Shown: positions 8,901 to 16,508 of the stretch, piece after piece
How positions within the stretch are numbered: the stretch's first letter is position 1
Layout of the letters: every line of letters begins with the position of its first letter
NCBI GenBank assembly: GCA_035628135.1
Contig: DASPKM010000004.1
Span: 310,001 to 374,000, forward strand
Direction of reading: 5' to 3'
Source of the DNA: DASPKM01 sp035628135
GTDB taxonomy: Bacteria; Bacteroidota; Bacteroidia; Chitinophagales; Chitinophagaceae
Length of the DNA: 64,000 nucleotides
Translations under genes and position numbers: made by a program
Notes under the pieces: model-generated
Told to the model about the DNA's origin: nothing
Database searches by the model: none
What the model saw: the letters and a program-made list of their open reading frames with translations, nothing else

Positions 8901-10540
8901 CTTCCGATGCGGAGTACGTTACCATCTACAACCAGGATATCAGCGCGTTTGCGGCAACGGGAACCATCATCAGGTTCCTGACCAATAGCGGCATGGATGA
9001 TAACGATACCGTGTATATCGATAACGTGACGATTAAATTCCTGCGCTATCCGCAATGTTATATTACCAGTGTGGATGCTGCTTCGATACCTGGTTCCTAT
9101 ACCATGACAACAGTGGGACAAAAAGCTGTGTCAATCGTGAGCGGTGGTTCATGTACTTCGCAGTTCGATTTCGGTCTTGCCAAGACCAACGTTACCATAA
9201 GCGGCCGGTTGCTATGCGATAAAAATGGATTGATAGATGGGCAGGTGAACGGATACCCGCACGGAGCCCCGAGTGGCGGTACGGTATATGCTTACCTGAT
9301 CGATGCATCAGGAAAGGTGGCGCTTAAAACTACCGTCAACAGCGGAACAGGCGTATATACCTTCCCGTTAGCAGAGGCCAACAGCAGCTATACATTGATC
9401 TTATCCATGAGCAACGTGGCGTTGGGATCCGCGGCGCCTGCTTCGGGCAATTTCCCAGCGTTATGGGCAGCTGTCGGCGATAGCTATGGCTTGAATAATG
9501 GAGCAGGCACAGGAGTAGAAGCAGGAACACCGGATGCCGCTGTTGCAGTGCAAACAAGCACCGTAAACGTGTTGAATGTAGATTTCGGTATTCAGCGGTT
9601 ACCCGACTCCGATAGTTACTTCTCTGGCATTAACCAGCCCCATCCCAACCAGGTAGTTACGCTGAACGGTGGTGTAAATCCGCCGGTACTCAGCGGATCG
9701 GACCCGGAAGATTGCGTGTCGGGCTGCGTGCTTACCACCCGCAATGTGATCATTGACCAGGTGCCGGTGAATGCGGAATTATATTATAACAATGCTTTGG
9801 TGACCAATGGACAACTGATCCAAAACTTCGATCCTTCATTGTTCCAGATAAAGCTTACGCCCGCGGCCATCGGTGATACCGTAGTATACTTCAGGTATTC
9901 TTATGTAGATGATGCGATGATGAAGGACCCGACGCCTGCTACGTATTCGCTGGTATGGATGGTACCACTTGGTGCGGATGCGCTGGTGGCAAAAGCAACC
10001 CTGAACGAGCACGTTACCACTGTTAAGTGGCACACGATTGCCGAGGTGAATACGAGTCATTTTGTAGTGGAACGCAGCACCGACAACCGGGACTTTGTAC
10101 CCGTGGGCAGCAATGTAGCAGCGGCTGGCACTTATCCCGGCAGAAAGGACTATCAGTTGCAGGATGACGTCAGCAGTCTAGCCCAGAGCTATAATGTGGT
10201 TTACTACCGCGTGAAGCTGGTTGACAGGAACAATAAATTCAAATACAGTAACACGGAAGCGGTAAGGATATCCTCGCCGAAGGTGGAGGTAAGCGCCTGG
10301 CCGAATCCCTTCCGGTCGTCGATAACGGTAAATATTAACGCCGACAAAGCGACCACCTTCCATTTCCGGTTGACCGATGCCAGTGGAAAGACGATAACGC
10401 AAATGAAGCAGGCTGTTGGCAAGGGAACGTCGCAGGTGCCGATCAGGGAGCTTGACAGGTTGCCGCAAGGGATGTACCTGCTGGAAGTGAGGGATGAAAG
10501 GTCACCCGTGCCGCAGGTAATAAAACTGGTTAAAAGTTAG
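2963..10540 (+). CDS. Giant repetitive cell-surface protein with T9SS type A sorting domain
   Basis: This encodes 2525 residues. A long basic N-terminus precedes a signal segment ending in ATAQQ near residue 47. Six tandem 89-residue Ig-like repeats occupy residues 296-829, each with ITYSLDAAS and TATHTV motifs and a Cys pair (RCQG and GCxGP). Later come two cadherin-like/Big_17-type modules (about 1097-1190 and 1686-1783, each with an I-D/L-A/D-ND motif), a central 490-residue region containing EWEDGYEA, an SdrD B-like module (IFIDRNRNGLNDDG, about 1795) and an inserted MAM-like region (about 1858-2030). The C-terminus (WPNPFRSSITV to the end, about 2442-2525) is a Por-type sorting domain. 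The protein should cross the outer membrane by T9SS and be anchored or released. Adhesion is the likely role, but the ligand is unknown. Confidence 0.92.
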   Translation: MTRFFTQRKKSVKNHQHSSSKSSTKSRLNYLFALLCSLAAFSPATAQQLGIYEFTGTGACPNQNPAVTTQPGNATFSNFSTVNAVCNARANVYEFDDWNRNGTINLNEYHQFSITANAGYGLNLTSLSFSHRVSDNNNTRWILRSSLDNYSSNIASNATDNNQQTATVTLPASFARIAGVTFRLYIIDADDNDTYWTIDNVALNGSVMAVPADPANPSSNSPQCTGTGVTLTANGAAPAGETWYWQTTANGTSTANSGATYLATTSGTYYLRSRNNTTLEWSFGAGSVTVTVLQNVGTPVFASGASSTRCQGAAAVNYTATVTNDTAFIYSLDAASVSGGVTINASTGAVTYPATWSGTTTITATAYGCQGPKTATHTVTTNATIGTPVFALGANSFRCLGAGSTAYTATAANTANITYSLDGASVVGGNSINSATGVVTFSALWVGTSTITATATGCGGPKTATHTVSINAAVSTPNFAAGPSSTRCQGAGTNTYSAAAANSSSITYSLDAASIAGGNTINSSTGQVTWAASWSGTTTVTASAAGCNGPKTNTHTVTVSPPVQAPVFALGANSGRCQGASLVTYSATANYNTGITYSLDAASLAAGNSINSSTGAVAFVASWQGTSVITARAAGCYGPQSSTHTVVTGPTVQTPVFAMGAASTKCQGAGTVSYTATATNTSGITYSLDAASISGGNTINASNGNVTYSAAWSGTTVITASAAGCGGPRTATHTVTIAPGVGTPVFAMGASSSRSQGAGTVNYGATAANATSITYSLDAASIAAGNTINAATGDVTYTAAWSGTTIITVTATGCNGNRTATHTVNTNSNTVIKQLYLTDPSQSLDRVDPVNTNDATTASTTLLSTAGTTSTTFTMAPALCDSLVIKAGTITVRTYVTISSGTMPANPAVTALLRYGSTTIINLTNPTYSGGMLTWTGNLPADVTIQAGQAISLQITTAIAGVTFRIDYDSQTKPSRIDLPVSTFIDILSLDVYTAAYPAGIAVLSGVGGTTKYIRAVVTDPFGAADITGLDIKITPTGNTFAATSVATSGCTRTYQYVWNTPVAGGNYVIAATAKEGYENTVTTTKNTDFTICATCAPVALNDSASGTGGNPIVIDILANDNDPNNNMNLSSLAITVQPKNGSAYISNNTIIYLPNGTYQGNDTLTYQICDLTSPTPLCATAKVFLTIDALIVNICGDATKSHVYYIPYPENDAYDALLASGSVAMPSNNLRTIISIKIPYPGMTIVWDEWEDGYEASALNPTQPTTKVWGDGNPYNGIAPGYPSDIIPSSGNIVLDNTMPSNPRNPASIYFDGKDKITSNGQLAITQVTGEPTRMPVQAIKTNVTSTYDFGQSFTIPLGQNFNSRDFRYTALFIRAAENNTVVSIDKDNNGTLETVTTLQEGQSYLVNGGVMVGATVTSTKPVGVELNAGGVDEFSIRNAPIFPATWYSHTYYTPVPTSDNPLDNPKDSSAVMFYNSLNRSININWYFGTSANGTIAVPAKSAVRFPLAYSTTSAYKFVNPTGESFTAIEMVDSYTPGSGGNDGTTYDWSFNLISEARLTDYTTVAWAPGGLDLANPAGPDVNGNPIWVTPTANTIIYVKYNGNVTGNTGSISPCGLRYDVAYSVNALNYIKIKDPSDNDQGGIAIFTCNGAKIAAVYGEDPQGSTTGYGIAYWDVGSTLQPFCKEKLVVASDDFASTLVSQPVTITILDNDFGFLATIDPSSVSTLGLLQPKHGTVSINENGTILYIPNPGYSGLDTFDYRVCSTPSVVCDIARVIVKISTCPSNGNQNIISGQIFIDRNRNGLNDDGALGLAGIKVYLYTDGNCSGSPNANELTDSVTVDNSGFYQFVKYPEKTVEDDFEGTSGNSSCAAGSDGDSPWGGNWTDQNDVSNGFCNNSHPLLNTDVEIARDGAFGWGIRLKDNDVSASRTVNLNGAVKAFLTFAYRRKTALASGENVLVQVSANGTTFSTIYTIAGNGTSDAEYVTIYNQDISAFAATGTIIRFLTNSGMDDNDTVYIDNVTIKFLRYPQCYITSVDAASIPGSYTMTTVGQKAVSIVSGGSCTSQFDFGLAKTNVTISGRLLCDKNGLIDGQVNGYPHGAPSGGTVYAYLIDASGKVALKTTVNSGTGVYTFPLAEANSSYTLILSMSNVALGSAAPASGNFPALWAAVGDSYGLNNGAGTGVEAGTPDAAVAVQTSTVNVLNVDFGIQRLPDSDSYFSGINQPHPNQVVTLNGGVNPPVLSGSDPEDCVSGCVLTTRNVIIDQVPVNAELYYNNALVTNGQLIQNFDPSLFQIKLTPAAIGDTVVYFRYSYVDDAMMKDPTPATYSLVWMVPLGADALVAKATLNEHVTTVKWHTIAEVNTSHFVVERSTDNRDFVPVGSNVAAAGTYPGRKDYQLQDDVSSLAQSYNVVYYRVKLVDRNNKFKYSNTEAVRISSPKVEVSAWPNPFRSSITVNINADKATTFHFRLTDASGKTITQMKQAVGKGTSQVPIRELDRLPQGMYLLEVRDERSPVPQVIKLVKS
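3848..5449 (+). repeat. Six tandem 267-bp coding repeats
   Basis: Repeat starts lie at 3848, 4115, 4382, 4649, 4916 and 5183, always exactly 267 bases (89 codons) apart. Units share (V/I)xTPxFAxG at their start and ATHTV near their end. The DNA sequences have diverged, so the length is kept by selection rather than by recent copying. Confidence 0.95.
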
Positions 10541-10569
10541 GACAGTATAAAACGTTAAGGTTGTGTTTT

Positions 10570-10597
10570 AAGCTGCCCCTTGTGGGGCGGCTTTTTT
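10570..10597 (+). terminator. Rho-independent terminator of the adhesin gene
   Basis: A 10-bp stem (AAGCTGCCCC with GGGGCGGCTT, one G-T pair) with a TTGT loop runs into six T residues, 30 bases after the adhesin stop codon. Confidence 0.9.
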
Positions 10598-10650
10598 ATT
10601 CTACTGCCTTGGTAGAATTTATTGTAAGTTATTGCTTTAGATGATTTTTT

Positions 10651-10679
10651 TTGTGATTTGGTCTCCACCCCTAATTTTG
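10651..10679 (+). promoter_or_regulatory. Promoter copy in front of the truncated tRNA-Ser
   Basis: TTG at 10651-10653 is 18 bases before TAATTTTG at 10672-10679. The 19 bases at 10668-10686, which include the TAATTTTG element, are identical to 11114-11132, the promoter of the intact tRNA-Ser gene. This copy is therefore part of a duplication. Confidence 0.6.
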
Positions 10680-10726
10680 CGCCCGGTCCAATCCGAAGGA
10701 TTCCTTTTGCAAAGGACTCCTGTGGA

Positions 10727-10759
10727 GAGAGATGGCTGAGCGGTTTAAAGCGGCGGTCT
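10727..10759 (+). pseudogene. tRNA-Ser 5' half, truncated at the anticodon loop
   Basis: These 33 bases are identical to bases 2-34 of the intact tRNA-Ser at 11132-11164. Identity stops inside the anticodon loop, just before the anticodon, and the following sequence does not resemble a tRNA 3' half. Translation through this fragment gives a spurious MAERFKAAV start for the next reading frame, which should not be taken as a real protein N-terminus. Confidence 0.85.
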
Positions 10760-10822
10760 CGCACAACTCTCAGCCCTTACGTTTTTCTAAATTCCATCTC
10801 CAATACTTTCTCTTATTTTTTA

Positions 10823-11085
10823 ATGTTCAATTGCAATACAGTGCCCTTTTTTGCATACGTTTTAAAAAGCGTGAAAGATGGAAGGTTCGCTACGGTCACA
10901 GCCAGGATTTAACGCTGCGATTGGTAAAGCACAATTCAGGAAAGGTACACGCTACCAAAAATAGGCGGCCTTTAATTCTTCATTATTTCGAAGAATTTAG
11001 CGCAAAAACTGAGGCAAACCGCAGGGAACTGTTTTTTAAAACCATTGAAGGATACAAGTACTTAAAAGCCAGGGGAATTATTTAA
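10823..11085 (+). pseudogene. GIY-YIG endonuclease-like gene with one frameshift
   Basis: The ATG at 10823 opens a frame with FFAYVLKSVKDGRF, the first strand of a GIY-YIG (UvrC N-terminal-like) domain. Near 10888-10893 one base is missing where the family has FYVGHS, and the rest continues in another frame as YGHSQDLTLRLVKHNSG, then ANRRELFFKTIEGYKYLK. Joined, the product would be about 87 residues, the normal size for the small stand-alone GIY-YIG proteins common in Bacteroidota. The second motif (YxG) is damaged. It lies between a broken and an intact tRNA-Ser. A sequencing error in this one run would restore it, so the pseudogene call depends on the read being right. Confidence 0.8.
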
Positions 11086-11094
11086 ACATTTTGT

Positions 11095-11125
11095 TTTGAC
11101 GGTTTACGCTGCTCCCCTAATTTTG
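11095..11125 (+). promoter_or_regulatory. Promoter of tRNA-Ser
   Basis: TTTG at 11095-11098 is 19 bases before TAATTTTG at 11118-11125. The tRNA begins six bases further, where transcription is expected to start. Confidence 0.7.
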
Positions 11126-11130
11126 CGCCC

Positions 11131-11215
11131 GGAGAGATGGCTGAGCGGTTTAAAGCGGCGGTCTTGAAAACCGTTGACTGTAACAGGTCCGGGGGTTCGA
11201 ATCCCTCTCTCTCCG
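11131..11215 (+). tRNA. tRNA-Ser (anticodon TGA)
   Basis: The gene is 85 bases. The acceptor stem GGAGAGA pairs with TCTCTCC, with discriminator G. The anticodon loop CTTGAAA (11163-11169) carries TGA at 11165-11167. A long variable arm, as in all serine tRNAs, and a T loop with TTCGAAT are present. CCA is not encoded. The anticodon reads UCN serine codons. A terminator follows at once. Confidence 0.95.
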
Positions 11216-11216
11216 C

Positions 11217-11260
11217 AAACCTCATAACAAGTTGATTATAACTGGTTGTGGGGTTTTTTT
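11217..11260 (+). terminator. Terminator of tRNA-Ser
   Basis: A 12-bp stem (AAACCTCATAAC with GTTGTGGGGTTT, two G-T pairs) is followed by seven T residues, directly after the tRNA. Confidence 0.8.
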
Positions 11261-11318
11261 GTGCCGAGAGATTACGGATCAGATAATGAAATGAAATTCC
11301 AAATGAAATAATTTAACT

Positions 11319-12121
11319 ATGATAGAGGAAAGCAATTACACAAATCCAATATTCATTGATGACTTATCCGAACTGGATCCCTCAGCCATCAGGGTGGCTA
11401 TCAAAACCCATACAAAAAACCTAAGTCGTCTGAGAGATCTTCACATTAACCTTTGTGGGCTATTGGACTTAATGACAAGGAACTTACAAAGATTCTTTCC
11501 TATACTCATCCAAAGTGCATTAATATCTACCAACTATTAGCAAAGGATCTTTCTCCACTTGAACAACTAAGCAACACTGAAACAATAATATTAAAATGGA
11601 GCACAAAAGCAACAAGTCTTTGGGATTTTAGCAAGAATACTTCATTAAAGGATTTACACATTGAAGATTTTTCGAAACTCCAATCTATCTCAGAAATTTC
11701 CCAAGCTAAGCATTTAAGAAATCTAATATTGGCAGGCGGCGTGTGGAAGCCGTTAAAGATTTTTTCATTAAGCCCACTTTCGGAATTGGTTCACCTCGAA
11801 TATCTTAAACTGGCGAATATAAAAGTTGATGATGATTCATTACGACCGTTGGCAAACTTGAAAAATCTAAATGTATTAGAGATCACAAATCAATTTGAAA
11901 CCTCCGAATACGCGTGACTCGCCTCTCGCATGCCCAACACTCAATGTTCAATGTTTCGGCCATTTGTACCATGTCAGATATCATCCAACAATGGTGATAT
12001 AGCGGCTGATGTAATGATTGTGGGCAGACGAAAGCCCTTTTTGCATTCAACCCACGACAAACACAGAATAGATCAATATGTGAAACAGTTTAATAAGTTA
12101 GTTGAATCACTAAAAGAATAG
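11319..12121 (+). pseudogene. Leucine-rich-repeat protein gene with one frameshift and one stop
   Basis: The ATG at 11319 starts a frame (DDLSELDPSAIRVAI) that shifts near 11450. The second frame carries leucine-rich repeats: LSPLEQLSNTETI, NTSLKDLHIEDFSKLQSI, LVHLEYLKLANIKVDDDSL and LANLKNLNVLEI. It meets TGA at 11915-11917, then stays open in the same frame to 12121 (GRRKPFLHSTHDKHRIDQY). TGA is one C-to-T change from CGA (Arg). Repaired, the protein would be about 267 residues, with an LRR core and a basic C-terminal tail. The region is clearly more AT-rich than its surroundings, which fits acquired DNA. Function unknown; LRR proteins usually bind proteins. Confidence 0.75.
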
Positions 12122-12224
12122 CATAAGGTCAGTTTTAACAGAGCAAATCTGATCTATAGAGCAAAAAAATCATTTTAAACGGTTGAATATCGTCAGCAGC
12201 GAAAAACCCTGTTCTCTCCGCGAA

Positions 12225-12268
12225 AGGGGACAAATCAACAAAGCATTGGTTTGTCCCCTCTTTATTTT
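12225..12268. terminator. Strong bidirectional terminator
   Basis: A 14-bp stem (AGGGGACAAATCAA with TTGGTTTGTCCCCT, one G-T pair) is followed by CTTTATTTT on the plus strand and by a CTTT run on the minus strand. It lies between the LRR remnant and the 3' end of the CheR-kinase gene. The rest of 12122-12370 shows no gene. Confidence 0.75.
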
Positions 12269-12370
12269 AACACTGCCCTGATTTACCACGATTATAGCGA
12301 ATATCGGGTTTACCTCCTTGCTTCGGTCATAGCGGCTACTTGATGGCTCTACGAAAAAAATTGTCCATTC

Positions 12371-15300
12371 CTATGGCTCAGATGTGACCAAAGCCTGCTG
12401 CGGAATGTATATGTCAAACTTAGCCCCTTCCGTCGGCTTTCCTGTTGCCTCTATAAACCCGTTGTGATTTTCGACAATTCTCTTTACAATCGCCAGACCA
12501 ATTCCAGTGCCTTCATATTCTTTCCTGTCATGTAGTCTTTGAAAAACCTCGAAGATCTTATCCTTATATATCGGATCGAAGCCAATCCCGTTATCGGTGA
12601 ACGATAAATGATAATAAGGGGTTTTTCCGGCGAATTTAATGTGGGCCATTTCGTTTACATCTGCCGTTCTGCCTTCTACTTTAATGTGGAGAGGTACACT
12701 GGCTTTCGAGAATTTTAACGAATTGCTGACCAGGTTTTGAATAAGCTGCTTAAACTGGAAGGAAATAACATTTATCCTTCCTAAGTTCACTGTTTCGATC
12801 ACCGCCTTCTTTTCGGAAATGGCTTCTTCGAAATCTTTTTTTACATCTTCTATCAACAAATTCAGGTCGGTGGGTTCAAAAGCTCTTTCGGATGTACGTG
12901 TACGTGAATAAGCCAGCAGATCATCCAGCAATTGCTGCATGCGGTTAACGGTGCCCTCCATCCGCAACAGATATTCTTTACCGTTAGGCGAAAGACGATC
13001 GCTTTCTTCCTTAATAATAAGGCTTGAAAATGTCCTGACCTTGCGGAGCGGCTCCTGCAGGTCATGGCTTGATATATAATTAAACGAATTGAGCTGTTCA
13101 TTGGCCTTTTGCAGCGACAGGTTGGCTTCCATAAGTTCAATGGTTCTTTCCTGGACTGCGTTTTCAAGTGCGTCGGAAAACGATTTCTGCTCATGTACAT
13201 CGGTGTTGGTCCCTATCCACCGTACTACTTTTCCCTGGTCATCCTTAATAGGATAAACACGGGTAAGGAATTGCCTGAACACACCATCGCTTCCCCGCAG
13301 AGGGAATATCATTTCAAAAAGTGCACCGTTGTCAATAGACTGTTTCCATTTTTCAATAACAGCGGGTAAATACTGAGGATGATGCACAGACTGCCATCCC
13401 CAGCCTTGCATGTCTTCCGGCTTGGTGCCTGTATAGTCATACCAGCGTTTATTGTACCAGTATATCCAGCCCGTAGCATCGGCCATCCACGCCAGGTTTT
13501 GGATGTTGTCCGCCAAGGCAACAAACTGTGCCTCACTTTGCTCTATTTTCTTACGGGCCAAAACCTGTTCGGTTACTTCCATGGCAGCGGAAAGAATGCC
13601 GTCAATTTTCTTCCCCTCCAGGTCATAAACCGGTTGGTACACGAAATTAAAATAAGCATCGTGCATCGTGCCATCGCCCATCCGGTCAAATCGAATGTAG
13701 CTTTCGTTGCCGATAAAAGGAACGCCTGTGTTATAAACATTGTCGAGAAGTGCAATATAACCCTGGCTTTCAACTTCAGGAAATGCCTCGCTTACCGTAA
13801 GTCCGGTAACATCGCGGTTGCCGATCAATTTCTTTGTATGTTCATTGACAAGCTCATACCGGTGATCAGGTCCGCGCAGGACAGAAATCGGGAAGGGAGC
13901 ATTCATAAAAACAGATTCCAGGAACATCAGGCTGCGCTTGTGTGCATCTATTTTGGCCTGTGACTCAATCTGCGTAGCAAGGATCTCTTTTTCTTTCTCC
14001 TTCAGTTCCTGTTCCCTCCGCTTTTCCTCCGTGATGTCTTCGATGATCAGCAGTATTAATAGCTGCTCGGCTTTGTTTTTCTGGGATATGCGCTTGGCGT
14101 TGAAAACAAGTACCTTTTCTCCAAGGGTGCTGAAATGGTGGGTTACCTGCAGCTTCCTGAAATTCGCTTTGTTTTTAATGATATCGTGAAGCAGGCTTTT
14201 AACTTCGGGTATATTCCATGCTCCTGTGGCGATCCTGAACAGCGAAACCCCGACAACATCTTCTTCCTCCAGCCTGAAGGTTTCCAGGAACTGTTCATTT
14301 GCAGATTCAATATGCATGTTCCTGTTCAGCACCAACATGGGATCGGGAATGGTAGCCAAAATGGAATTCAAATAATCGCTCAACGCTTCTATTTCTTCAT
14401 TTCGTTTCTGCAATTCTTTGTTGGAGGAAATGAGCTCTTCATTGGTTGCCTCGATTTCCTCCTTTGAAGTTTCAAGCTCTTCGTTTACTGTTCGCAGCTC
14501 TTCGTTGTTCGAAACTATTTCTTCGTTTGCACTTTGCAATTCTTCGATGATGGCCTCCTGCTCGGTGCCAATTTGCTGCATTTCGCCTCTTGCAAGCAAA
14601 AGCTCCTGCTCGAGCTTTTTGATTTTCCTCTCCCGTGCACGGTCATAGTCTTTTGGGCTTTCCGGAATTATTTCCACTACCTTATGCTCCTTGAAGGTGA
14701 CGAGAAACAGGGGCTCTTCGTCGCTGATCTTCAATGGAGCTACTTCCAGGCTGAATACTCTCATTTGGCCATCAATACGCAATTCAATATTTGGCTTGTA
14801 TACAGTGGTCTTGCTTTTAATAACCATACTTATGGCATTGCGCAATTCAAACAACAAATCCGCCCGTACTATCTTTAAAATGTTCAAGCTGGCCTTGCCC
14901 GAAAGTTTGAAAAACGGCGTTGTATCTCCCCTGAACTGCAGCACTTCATACTTAGAGTTGATCACGGCGCAGGCAGGGACATGGGAACTCAGTAATATAT
15001 TGTCAATTGCTGCTGTCAAATTTTCTTGCCCGTTCCCCATTTGCCGGTTCAGCGGACCCAGCACGTATTTTTTTAGCAGCGTTGACGTATTGAAGAAGAA
15101 TTTCAAATCGGGATTTAAGGTCTTACTATTTTTCTTTTTGACATAAACCTTTATTTTTTTATGGATGGGTGTGAAAAGTGATGTGGATGTGCCGGTGGTT
15201 TCTGATTTTCCCAGCAAAAGGTGTCCGCCTTCATTGAGGCTAAAATGAAAAGATGATATGACTTTTTTCTGGGCAACCGAATCGAGATAAATGAGCAAAT

Positions 15301-15997
15301 TACAACAACTGATAAGGTCCATTCTCGAGAATGCAGGTTCACTCAGGAGGTTGTGCACGGAAAAAACGCAACGTTCCCGCAACTCTTGGTTGATACGGTA
15401 TTTGTCACGCGACCTACTGAAGAAATTTTGCAGTCGCTTACGAGATAAAATGCTTACGTCCTGCTCGCTGTACTCCCCGTTTCTTGCTTTGACAATAGCT
15501 TGCTCATTCAAGTCGGTAGCAAATATCTGGAAAGGTACTTTCTCTGGTTTTTTTTCCTGGATCTCATGCAGCAGCATAGCTATGGAATAAGCCTCTTCAC
15601 CAGTCGAGCAGCCGGGAACCCAGATGCGCAGGGGTTCGCCCTTCTTTTTGGTTTTAAGTATGCGCGGAAGCAATGTCGCTCTTAGAAATGCAAATACCCC
15701 GCGGTCCCTGAAAAAAGAGGTAACTCCGATAAGCAGGTCTGCATACAGCAGATCCAGTTCCGAGTTTTTTTTCTTGATAAAAGATTCATATTGCTTGAAA
15801 TCTTTCAGCTTATTTTCAGAAACTCTTTTTTGTAATCTCCTTTTTACGGTGCTCATTTTATAATGGCTGAAGTCAGCACCTTTTTTTTTGAACAAGAGCT
15901 GAAGGATGGATCCCAGTTCAGAATCCTTGTTCTCAATTTCATTTGCGGACCTTACGTTGCTAATTACCGGTTTTTTCATACGCTTCCTGATTGTCAT
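12371..15997 (-). CDS. CheR methyltransferase - PAS - histidine kinase hybrid
   Basis: This encodes 1208 residues. The N-terminal 290 residues are a CheR-type methyltransferase (KMSTVKRRLQKR and SAM-binding GCSTGEEAY near 130). A PAS-like region follows, then a long Glu/Asn-rich coiled coil (about 455-550), three PAS domains (about 555-960), a HisKA domain (SSHDLQEPLRKVRTF, phospho-acceptor His978) and an HATPase domain (N box LIQNLVSNSLKF, G boxes DNGIGFD and GTGIGLAIV). The protein has no membrane helix and is expected in the cytoplasm. Such hybrids usually also start with CheB, which is absent here and is not next door. A receiver gene lies 31 bases upstream on the same strand and is the likely phosphate acceptor. 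The signal sensed is unknown. Confidence 0.9.
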   Translation of the reverse strand: MTIRKRMKKPVISNVRSANEIENKDSELGSILQLLFKKKGADFSHYKMSTVKRRLQKRVSENKLKDFKQYESFIKKKNSELDLLYADLLIGVTSFFRDRGVFAFLRATLLPRILKTKKKGEPLRIWVPGCSTGEEAYSIAMLLHEIQEKKPEKVPFQIFATDLNEQAIVKARNGEYSEQDVSILSRKRLQNFFSRSRDKYRINQELRERCVFSVHNLLSEPAFSRMDLISCCNLLIYLDSVAQKKVISSFHFSLNEGGHLLLGKSETTGTSTSLFTPIHKKIKVYVKKKNSKTLNPDLKFFFNTSTLLKKYVLGPLNRQMGNGQENLTAAIDNILLSSHVPACAVINSKYEVLQFRGDTTPFFKLSGKASLNILKIVRADLLFELRNAISMVIKSKTTVYKPNIELRIDGQMRVFSLEVAPLKISDEEPLFLVTFKEHKVVEIIPESPKDYDRARERKIKKLEQELLLARGEMQQIGTEQEAIIEELQSANEEIVSNNEELRTVNEELETSKEEIEATNEELISSNKELQKRNEEIEALSDYLNSILATIPDPMLVLNRNMHIESANEQFLETFRLEEEDVVGVSLFRIATGAWNIPEVKSLLHDIIKNKANFRKLQVTHHFSTLGEKVLVFNAKRISQKNKAEQLLILLIIEDITEEKRREQELKEKEKEILATQIESQAKIDAHKRSLMFLESVFMNAPFPISVLRGPDHRYELVNEHTKKLIGNRDVTGLTVSEAFPEVESQGYIALLDNVYNTGVPFIGNESYIRFDRMGDGTMHDAYFNFVYQPVYDLEGKKIDGILSAAMEVTEQVLARKKIEQSEAQFVALADNIQNLAWMADATGWIYWYNKRWYDYTGTKPEDMQGWGWQSVHHPQYLPAVIEKWKQSIDNGALFEMIFPLRGSDGVFRQFLTRVYPIKDDQGKVVRWIGTNTDVHEQKSFSDALENAVQERTIELMEANLSLQKANEQLNSFNYISSHDLQEPLRKVRTFSSLIIKEESDRLSPNGKEYLLRMEGTVNRMQQLLDDLLAYSRTRTSERAFEPTDLNLLIEDVKKDFEEAISEKKAVIETVNLGRINVISFQFKQLIQNLVSNSLKFSKASVPLHIKVEGRTADVNEMAHIKFAGKTPYYHLSFTDNGIGFDPIYKDKIFEVFQRLHDRKEYEGTGIGLAIVKRIVENHNGFIEATGKPTEGAKFDIYIPQQALVTSEP

Positions 15998-16028
15998 TTA
16001 GGAGTACAATGTTCAGCGATCATTCAGA

Positions 16029-16508
16029 CTATGGATACTTACTGGAACGTGACTGTTTGGGATTAAGAATGAACTTGTTTTTTGCAGGTCGTTCTATTTC
16101 GCGGTGGTATAATTTGGTCAGCACATAATTCAGATGTGGCACCAGTGTGTCGATATCAGTTTTCTGCAAATAATAGTGGGCCCCGTTCTGGTAAAGAATA
16201 TCTGCAACCTCGTCTTGTAAGGATGTGGAATAAATGATAATGGGAAGGTGCTTCATATCTTCCTTGCCCTTTATTTCTATGACGCATTCATTTCCGTTTT
16301 TAAGTGGAATGTTCAGATCCAGAATAAGAACATCGGGCAGGTTTTTTATATTAGCAGCAAGATAATCCATTAACTGTTGCCCATTGCTAACGCACGACAA
16401 TCTGAAAGGAACCGACACGTCTTTCAGCGCAATCGCGAATAGAAAAAGATCATCAGCATCGTCGTCTGCAATAAGGATGTCGAGCGACCTTTTGTCGTTA
16501 TACATCAT
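16029..16508 (-). CDS. Single-domain response regulator (Rcp1-like)
   Basis: This encodes 159 residues, a receiver domain only. The acidic pocket is ADDDADD near residues 14-20, the phosphorylation site is in LILDLNIPLKNG, and the switch Thr/Ser and Lys are in IIYSTS and YLQKTD. There is no DNA-binding domain, so it passes on its signal by protein contact or as a phospho-relay step. It is transcribed before the CheR-kinase (31-base gap) and is probably its partner. Two adjacent ATG codons could start it. Confidence 0.9.
   Translation of the reverse strand: MMYNDKRSLDILIADDDADDLFLFAIALKDVSVPFRLSCVSNGQQLMDYLAANIKNLPDVLILDLNIPLKNGNECVIEIKGKEDMKHLPIIIYSTSLQDEVADILYQNGAHYYLQKTDIDTLVPHLNYVLTKLYHREIERPAKNKFILNPKQSRSSKYP

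Noticed and set aside
10732..11085. Protein starting MAERFKAAV and ending in the GIY-YIG C-terminus
   Set aside because: The start is a translation of the tRNA-Ser fragment; the true gene starts at 10823 in another frame and is shifted.
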